Source of the DNA: Streptomyces sp. SAI-127
GTDB taxonomy: Bacteria > Actinomycetota > Actinomycetes > Streptomycetales > Streptomycetaceae
Assembly (NCBI RefSeq): GCF_029894425.1
Contig: NZ_JARXYJ010000001.1
Location: 930,001-994,000, forward strand
Direction: 5' to 3'
Length of the DNA stretch: 64,000 nt
The first letter of the stretch is position 1, and each line of letters opens with the position of its first letter. Below are positions 34,642 through 42,395 of this stretch, one piece after another. The position numbers and the translations under genes are program-made. Below the pieces are notes generated by a model, which had not been told where the DNA came from, ran no database searches, and worked only from the letters and a program-made list of their open reading frames with translations.

Positions 34642-35526
34642 GTGTCAGGAGATACAGAGGTCGGTATAGCCGGGCTCGGAGTCATGGGTTCCGCCATCGC
34701 GCGACGGCTGCTCGACTGCGAGCGCGCGGTGCGCGTCTACGACATCAGGCCGGAGGCCGTCGCCGAGCTCGCCCGGGACGGGGCCGCCACGGCGCAGTCA
34801 CCGGCCCGGCTTGCCCCCTCGGGAGTGGTCATCCTCTCCCTCAACACCGCGCCGATCGTGGAGCAGGCGGTCTTCGGGCCGGACGGGATCCTGAGTGCCG
34901 CACCGGACGATGTACTGGTGATCGACATGTCGAGCATCGACCCCGGCCGCACGCACGAGTTCGCCGAACGTGCCGCGAAACTGGGCGCCGGCTGGGTCGA
35001 CGCCCCGCTGTCGGGCGGCGCACCGGCCGTCGCGCGCGGCGAGCTGACGCTGATGCTCGGCGGCGAAATGGAGCACGTCGAACGCGCACTCCCCGTCCTC
35101 GGGTCTCTGGCCTCCCGGCTGACGCACCTCGGGCCCGCCGGTGCCGGTCAGCTGGTCAAGGCCGTCAACCAGGTGCTGGTCGGCTGCGGATTCGCCGCAC
35201 TCGCCGAGGCAGCCGCCCTCGTGCGGGCGGCCGGCCTTCCGCCCGGTCAGGTGCTCACGGCGCTCACCGGAGGCAGAGCCGACTCCGCGCTCCTGCAAGA
35301 GTTCTTCGTGAAGTTCGCCGAAGCCGACCTCTCCCCCACCGGACGGATCAGCAACATGGTCAAGGACCTCGACGCCGCCCGCGACCACGCACGCTCCGCA
35401 GGCGTGCCCATGCCCGTCACCACCGCTGTCGCCGAACTGCACCGCTGGCTCACCGCTGCCGGCCACGGCGACGCCGACAACGCCGCGCTGATGCACTACT
35501 ACGCTCCCCTGGAGGTACGGCCGTGA
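34642..35526 (+). CDS. NAD(P)-dependent oxidoreductase, 3-hydroxyisobutyrate dehydrogenase family (second copy)
   Basis: 294 residues from GTG 34642, with AGGAGG 4-5 bases upstream; the in-frame TTG three bases earlier would be too close. Motifs are VGIAGLGVMGSAIARRLL, DAPLSGGAPAVARGELTLML and GAGQLVKAVNQVLVG with the catalytic Lys. It resembles but is clearly distinct from the copy at 29463, so the cluster carries two specificities of this family. It leads a four-gene operon with the SDR, IdnD-like and 2-ketoacid reductase genes. Confidence 0.88.
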   Translation: MSGDTEVGIAGLGVMGSAIARRLLDCERAVRVYDIRPEAVAELARDGAATAQSPARLAPSGVVILSLNTAPIVEQAVFGPDGILSAAPDDVLVIDMSSIDPGRTHEFAERAAKLGAGWVDAPLSGGAPAVARGELTLMLGGEMEHVERALPVLGSLASRLTHLGPAGAGQLVKAVNQVLVGCGFAALAEAAALVRAAGLPPGQVLTALTGGRADSALLQEFFVKFAEADLSPTGRISNMVKDLDAARDHARSAGVPMPVTTAVAELHRWLTAAGHGDADNAALMHYYAPLEVRP

Positions 35527-36296
35527 AGGCTCCCGCACTGTTCGACCTCACCGGCCGCCGCGCCCTGGTGACCGGCTCCAGCAAAGGCATCGGAGCCGCC
35601 CTCGCCGCCGGACTGGCCGAGGCGGGCGCCGAACTCGTCCTGAACGGCCGCGACGCGGGGGCGCTGGAGCGCGCGCGGCAGGAACTGGCCGAGAAGACGG
35701 GGGCCGAGGTACACACGGCGGCCTTCGACGTCACCGACGAGACGGCCGTGCGACGCGCGGTCCGGGAGATCGAGGACGGCCTGGGCCCACTGGACATCCT
35801 GGTCAACAACACCGGCGTACAGCACCGCGAGCCGATGCTGGAGGTCTCGGCGGCGACCTTCGAACGGGTGCTGAACACCAACCTCACGAGCGCCTTCCTG
35901 GTCGGCCGCACGGTGGCCGCCGCCATGGTCGAGCGCGGCCACGGAAAGATCGTCAACATCTGCTCCGTCCAGACGTGGCTCGCCCGGCCTGGCATCGCCG
36001 CCTACGCGGCCTCCAAGGGGGGCCTGGCGATGCTGACGCGCAGCATGTGCGCGGAGTGGGCCGGTTCCGGACTGACCGTCAACGCACTCGCCCCCGGCTA
36101 CGTGGTCACCGAGCTGACCCGGCCCCTGGTGGACGACCCGGCCTTCGACTCATGGATCCGGGGCCGCACCCCGGCCGGCCGCTGGGCCACGGTCGAGGAT
36201 CTGGTCGGCACTCTGGTGTGGCTCGCGGCCCCTGCGTCGGACTTCGTCAACGGTCAGGTGATCGCCGTCGACGGCGGACTGACCGCTGTCGTCTGA
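35523..36296 (+). CDS. SDR oxidoreductase, probable gluconate 5-dehydrogenase (IdnO-like)
   Basis: 257 residues from GTG 35523, overlapping the previous stop by four bases. Cofactor loop TGSSKGIGAALAAGLAE, NNTGVQHREPMLEV (the region typical of 5-ketogluconate reductases), catalytic YAASKGG and C-terminal FVNGQVIAVDGG mark a classical short-chain dehydrogenase. Expected reaction: 5-ketogluconate reduced to D-gluconate. The adjacent idonate-dehydrogenase-like gene supports this role; related sugar-acid substrates remain possible. Confidence 0.85.
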   Translation: MKAPALFDLTGRRALVTGSSKGIGAALAAGLAEAGAELVLNGRDAGALERARQELAEKTGAEVHTAAFDVTDETAVRRAVREIEDGLGPLDILVNNTGVQHREPMLEVSAATFERVLNTNLTSAFLVGRTVAAAMVERGHGKIVNICSVQTWLARPGIAAYAASKGGLAMLTRSMCAEWAGSGLTVNALAPGYVVTELTRPLVDDPAFDSWIRGRTPAGRWATVEDLVGTLVWLAAPASDFVNGQVIAVDGGLTAVV

Positions 36297-36393
36297 ACCC
36301 ACTGCGATCCACGACCCCCACTGCCGACCACCGCACGCAGACACGCAACCAAAAGAAGCAGCCGAAGTGTTCGGCAGAGAGCGGGACGAGAAC

Positions 36394-37449
36394 ATGGACT
36401 CAGCGACGATGCGAGCCGTGGTGGCGCACGGCGCAGGCGACCTCCGCCTGGAGGAGCGCCCGGTACCGGTGCCCGGCCCGGGCGAGGTGGCGGTCGACGT
36501 CAAGTACGGCGGCATCTGCGGCTCCGACCTGCACTACTGGCGCCACGGAGCCGTCGGGGAGTTCCGGCTCCGCGAGCCGCTGGTGCTCGGCCACGAGATC
36601 GTGGGCCGGGTACGCGAGGCGGGTCCCGGCGTCCAGGCACCGCCGCCGGGGACACCGGTGGCCGTCCACCCGCTGGCTTCCTGCGGACAGTGCCGGCAGT
36701 GCCACGCCGGTCGACGCAACACCTGCCTGGACACCGGGTATCTGGGGAGCGCCGCCAGGAACCCCCATGTACAGGGCGGCTTCGCCGACGTCCTCGTCGT
36801 CCCCGCGGAACGGGTGCTCGCGCTGCCGGAGGGCCTCGATCTGCGGCTGGCCGCGGTGGCCGAGCCCGCCGCGGTCGCGTGGCACGCCGTACGGCAGGCC
36901 GGCGACGTACGGGGCAAGCGGGTGCTGGTCACCGGCGCGGGCCCCATCGGCTGTCTGGTGGTCGCCTCGCTGCGGGCCGCGGGCGCGGGCGACATCACCG
37001 TGACCGACGTGCACGAAGCGCCGCTGGCCGTGGCCAAGCAGGTGGGGGCCACCTCGGCCGTACGCGTCGGCGTCGGCGCCGACCACCTGGAGGAACTCGC
37101 CGCGGACATCGCCATCGAGTCCTCGGGCAGTCCCGCGGGCCTGCGCACCTGCGTTTACGGGGTCGACCGGGGAGGCGTCGTGGTGGGCCTCGGCCTGCTG
37201 CCGCCCGGGGACACTCCGGTGGCGGCCAACGCCCTGATCACCCGGGAACTGCGCCTCGTCGGCTCCTTCCGTTTCGACGAGGAGCTCACCGAGGTCCTGC
37301 ACGCGCTGTCCGACGGCCGCCTGGCCGTCGAGCCGGTGGTCACCTCCGTGGTCCCGGTGGCCCACACCCAGGCGGCGTTCGAGCTCGCGGCCGACCCCGC
37401 CCGCTCGTGCAAGGTGCTGCTCGACTTCGACGCGCAGACATCGGTCTGA
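36394..37449 (+). CDS. idnD: Zinc-dependent dehydrogenase, probable L-idonate 5-dehydrogenase
   Basis: 351 residues from ATG 36394; a GTG nine codons earlier would add residues unlike the family. Catalytic zinc ligands C42 (YGGICGSDLHYW) and H67-E68 (GHEIVG), structural zinc cysteines 97, 100, 103 and 111, and the Rossmann loop GAGPIGCLVVASL are all in place. The segment around SDLHYWRHGAVGEF is characteristic of IdnD, which oxidises L-idonate to 5-ketogluconate. It stands next to the gluconate 5-dehydrogenase-like gene, as in enterobacterial idn operons. Sorbitol/xylitol-type activity is the main alternative. Confidence 0.85.
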   Translation: MDSATMRAVVAHGAGDLRLEERPVPVPGPGEVAVDVKYGGICGSDLHYWRHGAVGEFRLREPLVLGHEIVGRVREAGPGVQAPPPGTPVAVHPLASCGQCRQCHAGRRNTCLDTGYLGSAARNPHVQGGFADVLVVPAERVLALPEGLDLRLAAVAEPAAVAWHAVRQAGDVRGKRVLVTGAGPIGCLVVASLRAAGAGDITVTDVHEAPLAVAKQVGATSAVRVGVGADHLEELAADIAIESSGSPAGLRTCVYGVDRGGVVVGLGLLPPGDTPVAANALITRELRLVGSFRFDEELTEVLHALSDGRLAVEPVVTSVVPVAHTQAAFELAADPARSCKVLLDFDAQTSV

Positions 37450-37506
37450 CGCCGTATCGCCCTCTCCCGCGCGCTCCTGGTCCCGCCACCCGAAACGGAG
37501 TTCAGC

Positions 37507-38538
37507 ATGTCCGGCACACCCTCCCGCCGCCCCCGCGTGGCGGTCAGCCGCAGTGGCCTTCCAGGAGAGGGCGTCGAGCGTCTCACCGCCCGCTGTGACG
37601 TCACCGCCTGGGCGGGAACCGCACCGCCGACGCCCGCCGAGCTGGCCGGGCTGGTCCGGGGCTGCGAGGGCCTGCTCGTCCTCGGCGCCGACCGCGTCGA
37701 CGCGGCGCTGCTCGACGCGGCAGGGCCCGGCCTGCGGGTCGTCGCTCTCGCGTCGATGGGCTACGACGGCGTCGACGTCGCAGCCGCAATGGCACGAGGC
37801 ATCGTCGTCACCCACACCCCCGAGGTACTCGCCGACACCACCGCCGACGTCGCGATGGCGCTCATCCTCATGGCCCGACGACGCCTGCCCGCCGCCACTG
37901 AGGTGCTGCGCCGCGGTGCATGGGGCGAGTTCCGCATGGACGCGTTCCTCGGGCTCGACGTGCACGGGGCCACCCTTGGACTGATCGGATACGGTCAGAT
38001 CGCCCGTGCCGTCGCCCGCAGGGCCGCCGGCTTCGGCATGCGCGTGCAGCACCACCACCCGCGGCGCAAGGAGGACGACGAGTTGTCCCGCTGGGTGCCG
38101 TTCGACGAACTGCTGCGGACCAGTGACGTGGTGTCCGTGCACACCCCGCTGACGGAAGAGACCAAGGGCATGATCGGCACTGCCGAACTCGCCCTGATGA
38201 AGCCGACCGCGACCCTGGTCAATACCGGACGCGGTGGGGTGGTGGACGAAGAGGCCCTGCTGGTGGCTCTACGCCGAGGAAAGCTGCACTCGGCGGGACT
38301 GGACGTGATGACAGGCGAGCCGCGTACAGACCCTTCCGACCCGCTGTTCCATGAGCCGCACCTGGTGGTGCTGCCCCACGTCGGGTCGGCGACCGAGGCG
38401 ACCCGCGCCGCCATGGTGGAGCTGGCTGCCCGCAATGTCACGGCAGTCCTGCACGGACACCCGGCCCCAACCCCGATCCCGGGCACCCCCGACCTGCCCG
38501 GCGCGCGCGTCACCGCGGTCAACCTCACGGACTCGTGA
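37507..38538 (+). CDS. D-2-hydroxyacid dehydrogenase, probable 2-ketogluconate/glyoxylate reductase type
   Basis: 343 residues. The NAD loop GLIGYGQIARAVARRA, SVHTPLTEETKGMIGTAELA, NTGRGGVVDEEALL and the catalytic His in VLPHVGSATEATR are intact. The protein is closer to the GhrB/2-ketogluconate reductase branch than the family member at 28378, judging by the VVALASMGYDGVD and NTGRGG segments. It would reduce 2-keto sugar acids and is the last gene of its operon. Confidence 0.86.
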   Translation: MSGTPSRRPRVAVSRSGLPGEGVERLTARCDVTAWAGTAPPTPAELAGLVRGCEGLLVLGADRVDAALLDAAGPGLRVVALASMGYDGVDVAAAMARGIVVTHTPEVLADTTADVAMALILMARRRLPAATEVLRRGAWGEFRMDAFLGLDVHGATLGLIGYGQIARAVARRAAGFGMRVQHHHPRRKEDDELSRWVPFDELLRTSDVVSVHTPLTEETKGMIGTAELALMKPTATLVNTGRGGVVDEEALLVALRRGKLHSAGLDVMTGEPRTDPSDPLFHEPHLVVLPHVGSATEATRAAMVELAARNVTAVLHGHPAPTPIPGTPDLPGARVTAVNLTDS

Positions 38539-38615
38539 CGTAGCGCCTGCACTCCAACGAACCGTGCGAGTAACCCAGGGAGCGCTTGGAGCCCTAGGCG
38601 AAACTCAGGGACAGG

Positions 38616-38770
38616 TCAATCCGGGCCCGAGGCCAGCTGCACCCCGGGGCCGGGGACCCTGGCGACCTGTCCCGGAGCGGTGATCGCGGGTACGGAGGCG
38701 CAGGTCACCGCTGACCGGACCGGGCCGCCGCAGTCACGGTGGAGCAGCAAGACCGTGGGGGCGTCGAGAG
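38616..38770 (-). pseudogene. HxlR-type regulator C-terminal relic
   Basis: On the minus strand TVLLLHRDCGGPVRSAVTCA and later ITAPGQVARVPGPG resemble the C-terminal extension of HxlR regulators (RHRDCGG...PGPG). No winged-helix part is recognisable upstream. Bases 38771-38934 show nothing else. Confidence 0.4.
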
Positions 38771-38934
38771 AGCCCGACGTGCCGGCCAACCGCCCGCGGC
38801 GCGGCAGCCGGTCCAGGCGGAGCCGTTGTGGCCGGTGGATCAGCCGGGACCTCGGCCCGCTTGTAGCGGGGCCGGCACAGCGGGGTGAAGCCCGCCGCCG
38901 CGCTTCACCCCGGCACGGCGGGACTGGCCTGGGC

Positions 38935-39515
38935 TCAGCTGGTCGTGTCCGGCTCCGGTGTGGTGAGGCCGGCACGGTGCGTGGCCTTGTGGAGGTCGTC
39001 GTGGGGGGATGACGCGGGCAGGGGGCCGCGGGCCGGAGCTTCGAGGGACTGGATGAGCAGGGCGACGACGCGCCGCCAGGCGTCGGGTCCGGCGCCGCCG
39101 GTGGCGTTGACGACACAGGCGTGCCATGTGGAGCAGAACGATGTCCGAGGAGTCGAAGTCCTCGCGCAGCGGCCTGCTCCCCTGGCCCGGCTGGTGAGTC
39201 GCAACATGCCTCGCGCGCCTCGCCGCGGCGCCCTTCCATGGCGTTGGCCGTGAGGAAGGGCGTGGTCAGGACGTCGGCGAGCCCGCGGTCGGCGGCCTGC
39301 ATCGAGCAGGCGGTCTCGATGCAGCCGACGAAACCACGCCAGGTTTCTGCTCCTCGATGGGGGCGGTGACCGCGTCGGCGGAGGCGTCCATGCGGTCGTC
39401 GAAGATGTCGGCCACCAGCTCTTCCTTGGCGGGAAGGCCGCGGAACACGGTGGCGATGGCGACACCTGCCTCGCGGGCCATGGACGCCATGGAGGCGTTC
39501 AGGATGTCGCGGAGC
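38935..39515 (-). pseudogene. TetR-family regulator, multiply frameshifted
   Basis: Pieces in three frames can be read in order. MASMAREAGVAIATVFRGLP and AKEELVADIFDDRMDA are the helix-turn-helix end. FVGCIETACSMQAADRGLAD and the PFLTANAMEGRR region follow, then VVNATGGAGPDAWRRVVALL and QSLEAPARGPLPASSPHDD. At least three shifts separate them, and the first helix before MASMAREAG is missing. It is divergent from the SDR gene at 39670 and was presumably its repressor. Intact operators remain in front of that SDR gene. Confidence 0.75.
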
Positions 39516-39543
39516 CAGGGGCCACACCTGCCTGTCCAGCAAT

Positions 39544-39629
39544 CGGATTGACCTATCCATTTTTGGTGTTAGCCTGGCTGCAGCGAGCCGGATAGACCTA
39601 TCCGTTTCCAAATCGGATAGGTCTATCCG
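39544..39629. promoter_or_regulatory. Tandem TetR-type operators (two perfect, one degenerate)
   Basis: CGGATAGACCTATCCG (39589-39604) and CGGATAGGTCTATCCG (39614-39629) are perfect 7-2-7 palindromes 25 bases apart. CGGATTGACCTATCCA (39544-39559) is a weaker third copy. They fill the region between the decayed tetR and the SDR gene. Confidence 0.75.
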
Positions 39630-39669
39630 AATCTTCCGCTTCCCTACCGCGCCCTACGAAAGGATCGCT

Positions 39670-40347
39670 GTGACCAGCATCGCCATCATCGGAGCCGGCC
39701 CCCAGATGGGCATGGCCATCGCCCGCACCTTCGGCTCCCAGGGCTTCGACGTCGCCCTGATCTCCCGCAACCGCGAGAAGCTCGACGGCCTCGTGGCCAC
39801 CCTCACCGCCGAGGGGAGCACGGCCGCCGCCTTCCCCGCGGACGTCCTCGACCATGACGCGCTCACCCAGGCACTCAAGGACGCCGCCGCGCGGTTCGGC
39901 GGCATCGACGTCCTGGAGTACTCCCCGCTCGCCATGGAATCCACCGTGCTGGCCAGTCCGGCCGAGAGCGACCCCTCCCACATCCAGCACGAGATCGAGG
40001 TCCAGCTGTACGGGGCCATGGCCGCCACGAAGGCGGTGCTGCCCGCGATGCGCGAGGCCGGGACGGGCACTCTGCTCTACACCACCGGCGCCGGCTCCCT
40101 CGACCCGCTGCCCATGGTCGGCAACGTCAACGCCGCCGCCGCGGCGCTGCGCAACTGGGTGGTCAACCTGCACAAGGAACTGGACGGCACCGGCATCCAG
40201 GCCGCTCACGTCGCCATCGACGTGGCGCTCGGCGGCAGCTCGATCGACCCCGCGCTCAAGGCGGCCAAGCCCGAGGCCGTCTCCTCCGTCTACTGGGAGA
40301 TGCACACCACCAGGCGCGACGAGGCCGAGATCGTCTACAGGGGCTGA
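39670..40347 (+). CDS. Short-chain dehydrogenase/reductase
   Basis: 225 residues from GTG 39670 (AAAGGA upstream). The Rossmann loop is IAIIGAGPQMGMAIARTF (GxGxxxG variant) and SRNREKLDGL is the cofactor-choosing region. The usual SDR Tyr-x-x-x-Lys is not evident: the equivalent region reads VGNVNAAAAALRNWVVNLHK, so the catalytic tyrosine seems to be replaced. It could be an atypical SDR or a binding protein. Its former repressor gene is ruined, so it is probably constitutive unless another TetR binds the operators. Confidence 0.8.
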   Translation: MTSIAIIGAGPQMGMAIARTFGSQGFDVALISRNREKLDGLVATLTAEGSTAAAFPADVLDHDALTQALKDAAARFGGIDVLEYSPLAMESTVLASPAESDPSHIQHEIEVQLYGAMAATKAVLPAMREAGTGTLLYTTGAGSLDPLPMVGNVNAAAAALRNWVVNLHKELDGTGIQAAHVAIDVALGGSSIDPALKAAKPEAVSSVYWEMHTTRRDEAEIVYRG

Positions 40348-40359
40348 GGCCGCGTCGAC

Positions 40360-40407
40360 CCTTGGTCGCGCCGCAGTACGGCATGCCGTACTGCGGCGCG
40401 ACCAGGG
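40360..40407. terminator. Very long convergent terminator palindrome
   Basis: A 40-base perfect palindrome (40364-40403, centre GGCATGCC) with further imperfect flanking pairs lies between the SDR gene and the 3' end of the acetoacetyl-CoA synthetase gene. It can end transcription from both sides. Confidence 0.75.
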
Positions 40408-40424
40408 AGAAGGCATCCCCGATC

Positions 40425-42395
40425 TCAGACCTCGGCGCTCTTCCGGCTGCGGCGTTCGGCGCCCAGGCGGGCGTAGTGCTCGATCAGATCGGGCGCGTCC
40501 ACGACCCCCGGGTTGACGACCTGCTCGACCGGGGCGCCCTGCAGCAGGCGCTTGACCGGGACTTCGAGCTTCTTGCCGGTGCGGGTGTGCGGAACTCCGG
40601 GCACTTCGAGGATCTCGTCGGGCACGTGGCGAGGTGAGGCGCCGGTGCGGATGGCGTCGCGGATCTTCTCGCGGAGGGCGTCATCGAGGGTCGCCCCGGC
40701 GGCGAGGACCACGAACAGCGGCATCCAGTAGCCGCCGTCGGGTTGCTCCGCGCCGATGACCAGCGCCTCGGTGATCTCGGGGAGGCGTTCGACGACGTCG
40801 TGGATGTCGGCGCTGCCCAACCGGACGCCGTTGCGGTTCAGCGTGCTGTCGGAGCGGCCGTGGACGATCACCGAGCCGTGGCCCGTGACGGTGATCCAGT
40901 CGCCGTGCCGCCACACGCCGGGGTAGGAGGAGAAGTAGGCGTCGCGGTAGCGGGTGCCCTCCGGGTCGTTCCAGAAGTACAGCGGCATCGACGGCATCGG
41001 GCGGGTGACGACCAACTCGCCGACCCGGTCCACCACCGGCAAGCCCTCGGCGTCGTACGCGGCCAAGGCCACGCCGAGGTGGGGTGCGGACAACTCCCCC
41101 GCCCAGACCGGCGTGTTGGGCGCGCTGCCCGCGAAGCCGGACACCACGTCCGTCCCTCCGCTGATCGACGCGAGCAGCACGCGGTCGCCGACGTGGTCGC
41201 GGACCCAAGGGTAGGCGGAGGCGGGCAGGGCGGAGCCGGTACAGCCGACCACGCGGATCAAGGACAGGTCGTACACCGACGGGTCGATGCCGGACTTGGC
41301 CATGCCCAGCAGGTACTGGGGGCTGGTGCCGAAGACGGTCACCCGGTGGCGCGCGGCCAGCTTCCAGAGGGTGTCGGGTTGGGTGAGGGGTGCCGGGCTG
41401 CCGTCGTACGTGCAGGTGGTGGCACCTGTCAGGAGGGTGGAGGCGACGAGGTTCCACATCATCCAGTGGGTCGTGGTGTACCACAGGAGGCGGTCGCCGG
41501 GGCCCAGGTCGGAGTGCAGGCCGAGGGTTTTGAGGTGCTCCAGCAGGACGCCGCCGTGGCCGTGCACGATGCCCTTGGGCAGGCCGGTCGTGCCGGAGGA
41601 GAACACCACCCACAGGGGGTGATCGAACGGCACCGGCGTGCAGGCCAGTTCCTCGGTGCGGGTGACCGCGTCCTCCCACGGCACCGCCAGTGGCGGGTAC
41701 GCCCGTGACGGCCAGGGCAGGCCCACATGGTTCACCAGCAGGGTGGCTTTCAGTGTCGGCAGCGCGCCGGCGAGTTCGAGGGTGGCGTCGCGGCGGTCGT
41801 GTCCTGTGCCGTTGAACAGGTAGCCGTCGGCGGCGATCAGGACGGTGGGTTCGAGCTGGGCGAAGCGGTCGGCGGCCGCCTTGGGGGCGTAGTCCTGCCC
41901 GCACACCGACCACACCGCGCCCAGGCTCGCGGCGGCGAGGAAGGCCACGATCGCGTGCGGGGTGTTGGGCAGGTAGCCCACGACCCGGTCGCCCTTGCCG
42001 ACGCCCAGCTCGCGCAGGGTGGCGGCGACGGAAGCGGCCTGGGCGCGCAGCCGGGCCGTGGTCACCTCGTAGCTGGAGCCTGTCTCGTCGAGGGCGATGA
42101 TCGCCACGGCGTCGTCGGCTGCGTTCCGCAGGGCGTGGTGGGCATAGTTGAGGGTGGCGCCGGGGAACCAGCGGGCGCCCGGCATGGTCTCCTCGGCCAG
42201 CACCCGCTCGTACGGCGTGTCCGCGTCGATGTCGAAGTACTCCCACACCGCGCCCCAGAAGCCCTCCAGATCGGTGACCGACCAGCGGTGCAGGGCGGCG
42301 TAGTCGCAGCCGGCCATCCCCGCGTGGCGGGCGAAGGCCGCGAGGTTGCTGTCCGCGATGGCCTGCGGATCGGGCGTCATGAAGGGCACGGTCAT
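40425..42395 (-). CDS. Acetoacetate-CoA ligase (acetoacetyl-CoA synthetase)
   Basis: 656 residues from ATG 42395, which overlaps the preceding stop (ATGA); GAGGAG lies upstream. It is an ANL-superfamily adenylate-forming enzyme with the P-loop SSGTTGLPKGIVHGHGG, typical of acetoacetyl-CoA synthetases, WHGDWITVTGHG-like hinge region (GVWRHGDWITV), and C-terminal PHTRTGKKLEVPVKRLL with the catalytic Lys. It activates acetoacetate with ATP and CoA. As last gene of an aromatic-degradation operon it would salvage acetoacetate released by ring cleavage. Confidence 0.9.
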   Translation of the reverse strand: MTVPFMTPDPQAIADSNLAAFARHAGMAGCDYAALHRWSVTDLEGFWGAVWEYFDIDADTPYERVLAEETMPGARWFPGATLNYAHHALRNAADDAVAIIALDETGSSYEVTTARLRAQAASVAATLRELGVGKGDRVVGYLPNTPHAIVAFLAAASLGAVWSVCGQDYAPKAAADRFAQLEPTVLIAADGYLFNGTGHDRRDATLELAGALPTLKATLLVNHVGLPWPSRAYPPLAVPWEDAVTRTEELACTPVPFDHPLWVVFSSGTTGLPKGIVHGHGGVLLEHLKTLGLHSDLGPGDRLLWYTTTHWMMWNLVASTLLTGATTCTYDGSPAPLTQPDTLWKLAARHRVTVFGTSPQYLLGMAKSGIDPSVYDLSLIRVVGCTGSALPASAYPWVRDHVGDRVLLASISGGTDVVSGFAGSAPNTPVWAGELSAPHLGVALAAYDAEGLPVVDRVGELVVTRPMPSMPLYFWNDPEGTRYRDAYFSSYPGVWRHGDWITVTGHGSVIVHGRSDSTLNRNGVRLGSADIHDVVERLPEITEALVIGAEQPDGGYWMPLFVVLAAGATLDDALREKIRDAIRTGASPRHVPDEILEVPGVPHTRTGKKLEVPVKRLLQGAPVEQVVNPGVVDAPDLIEHYARLGAERRSRKSAEV

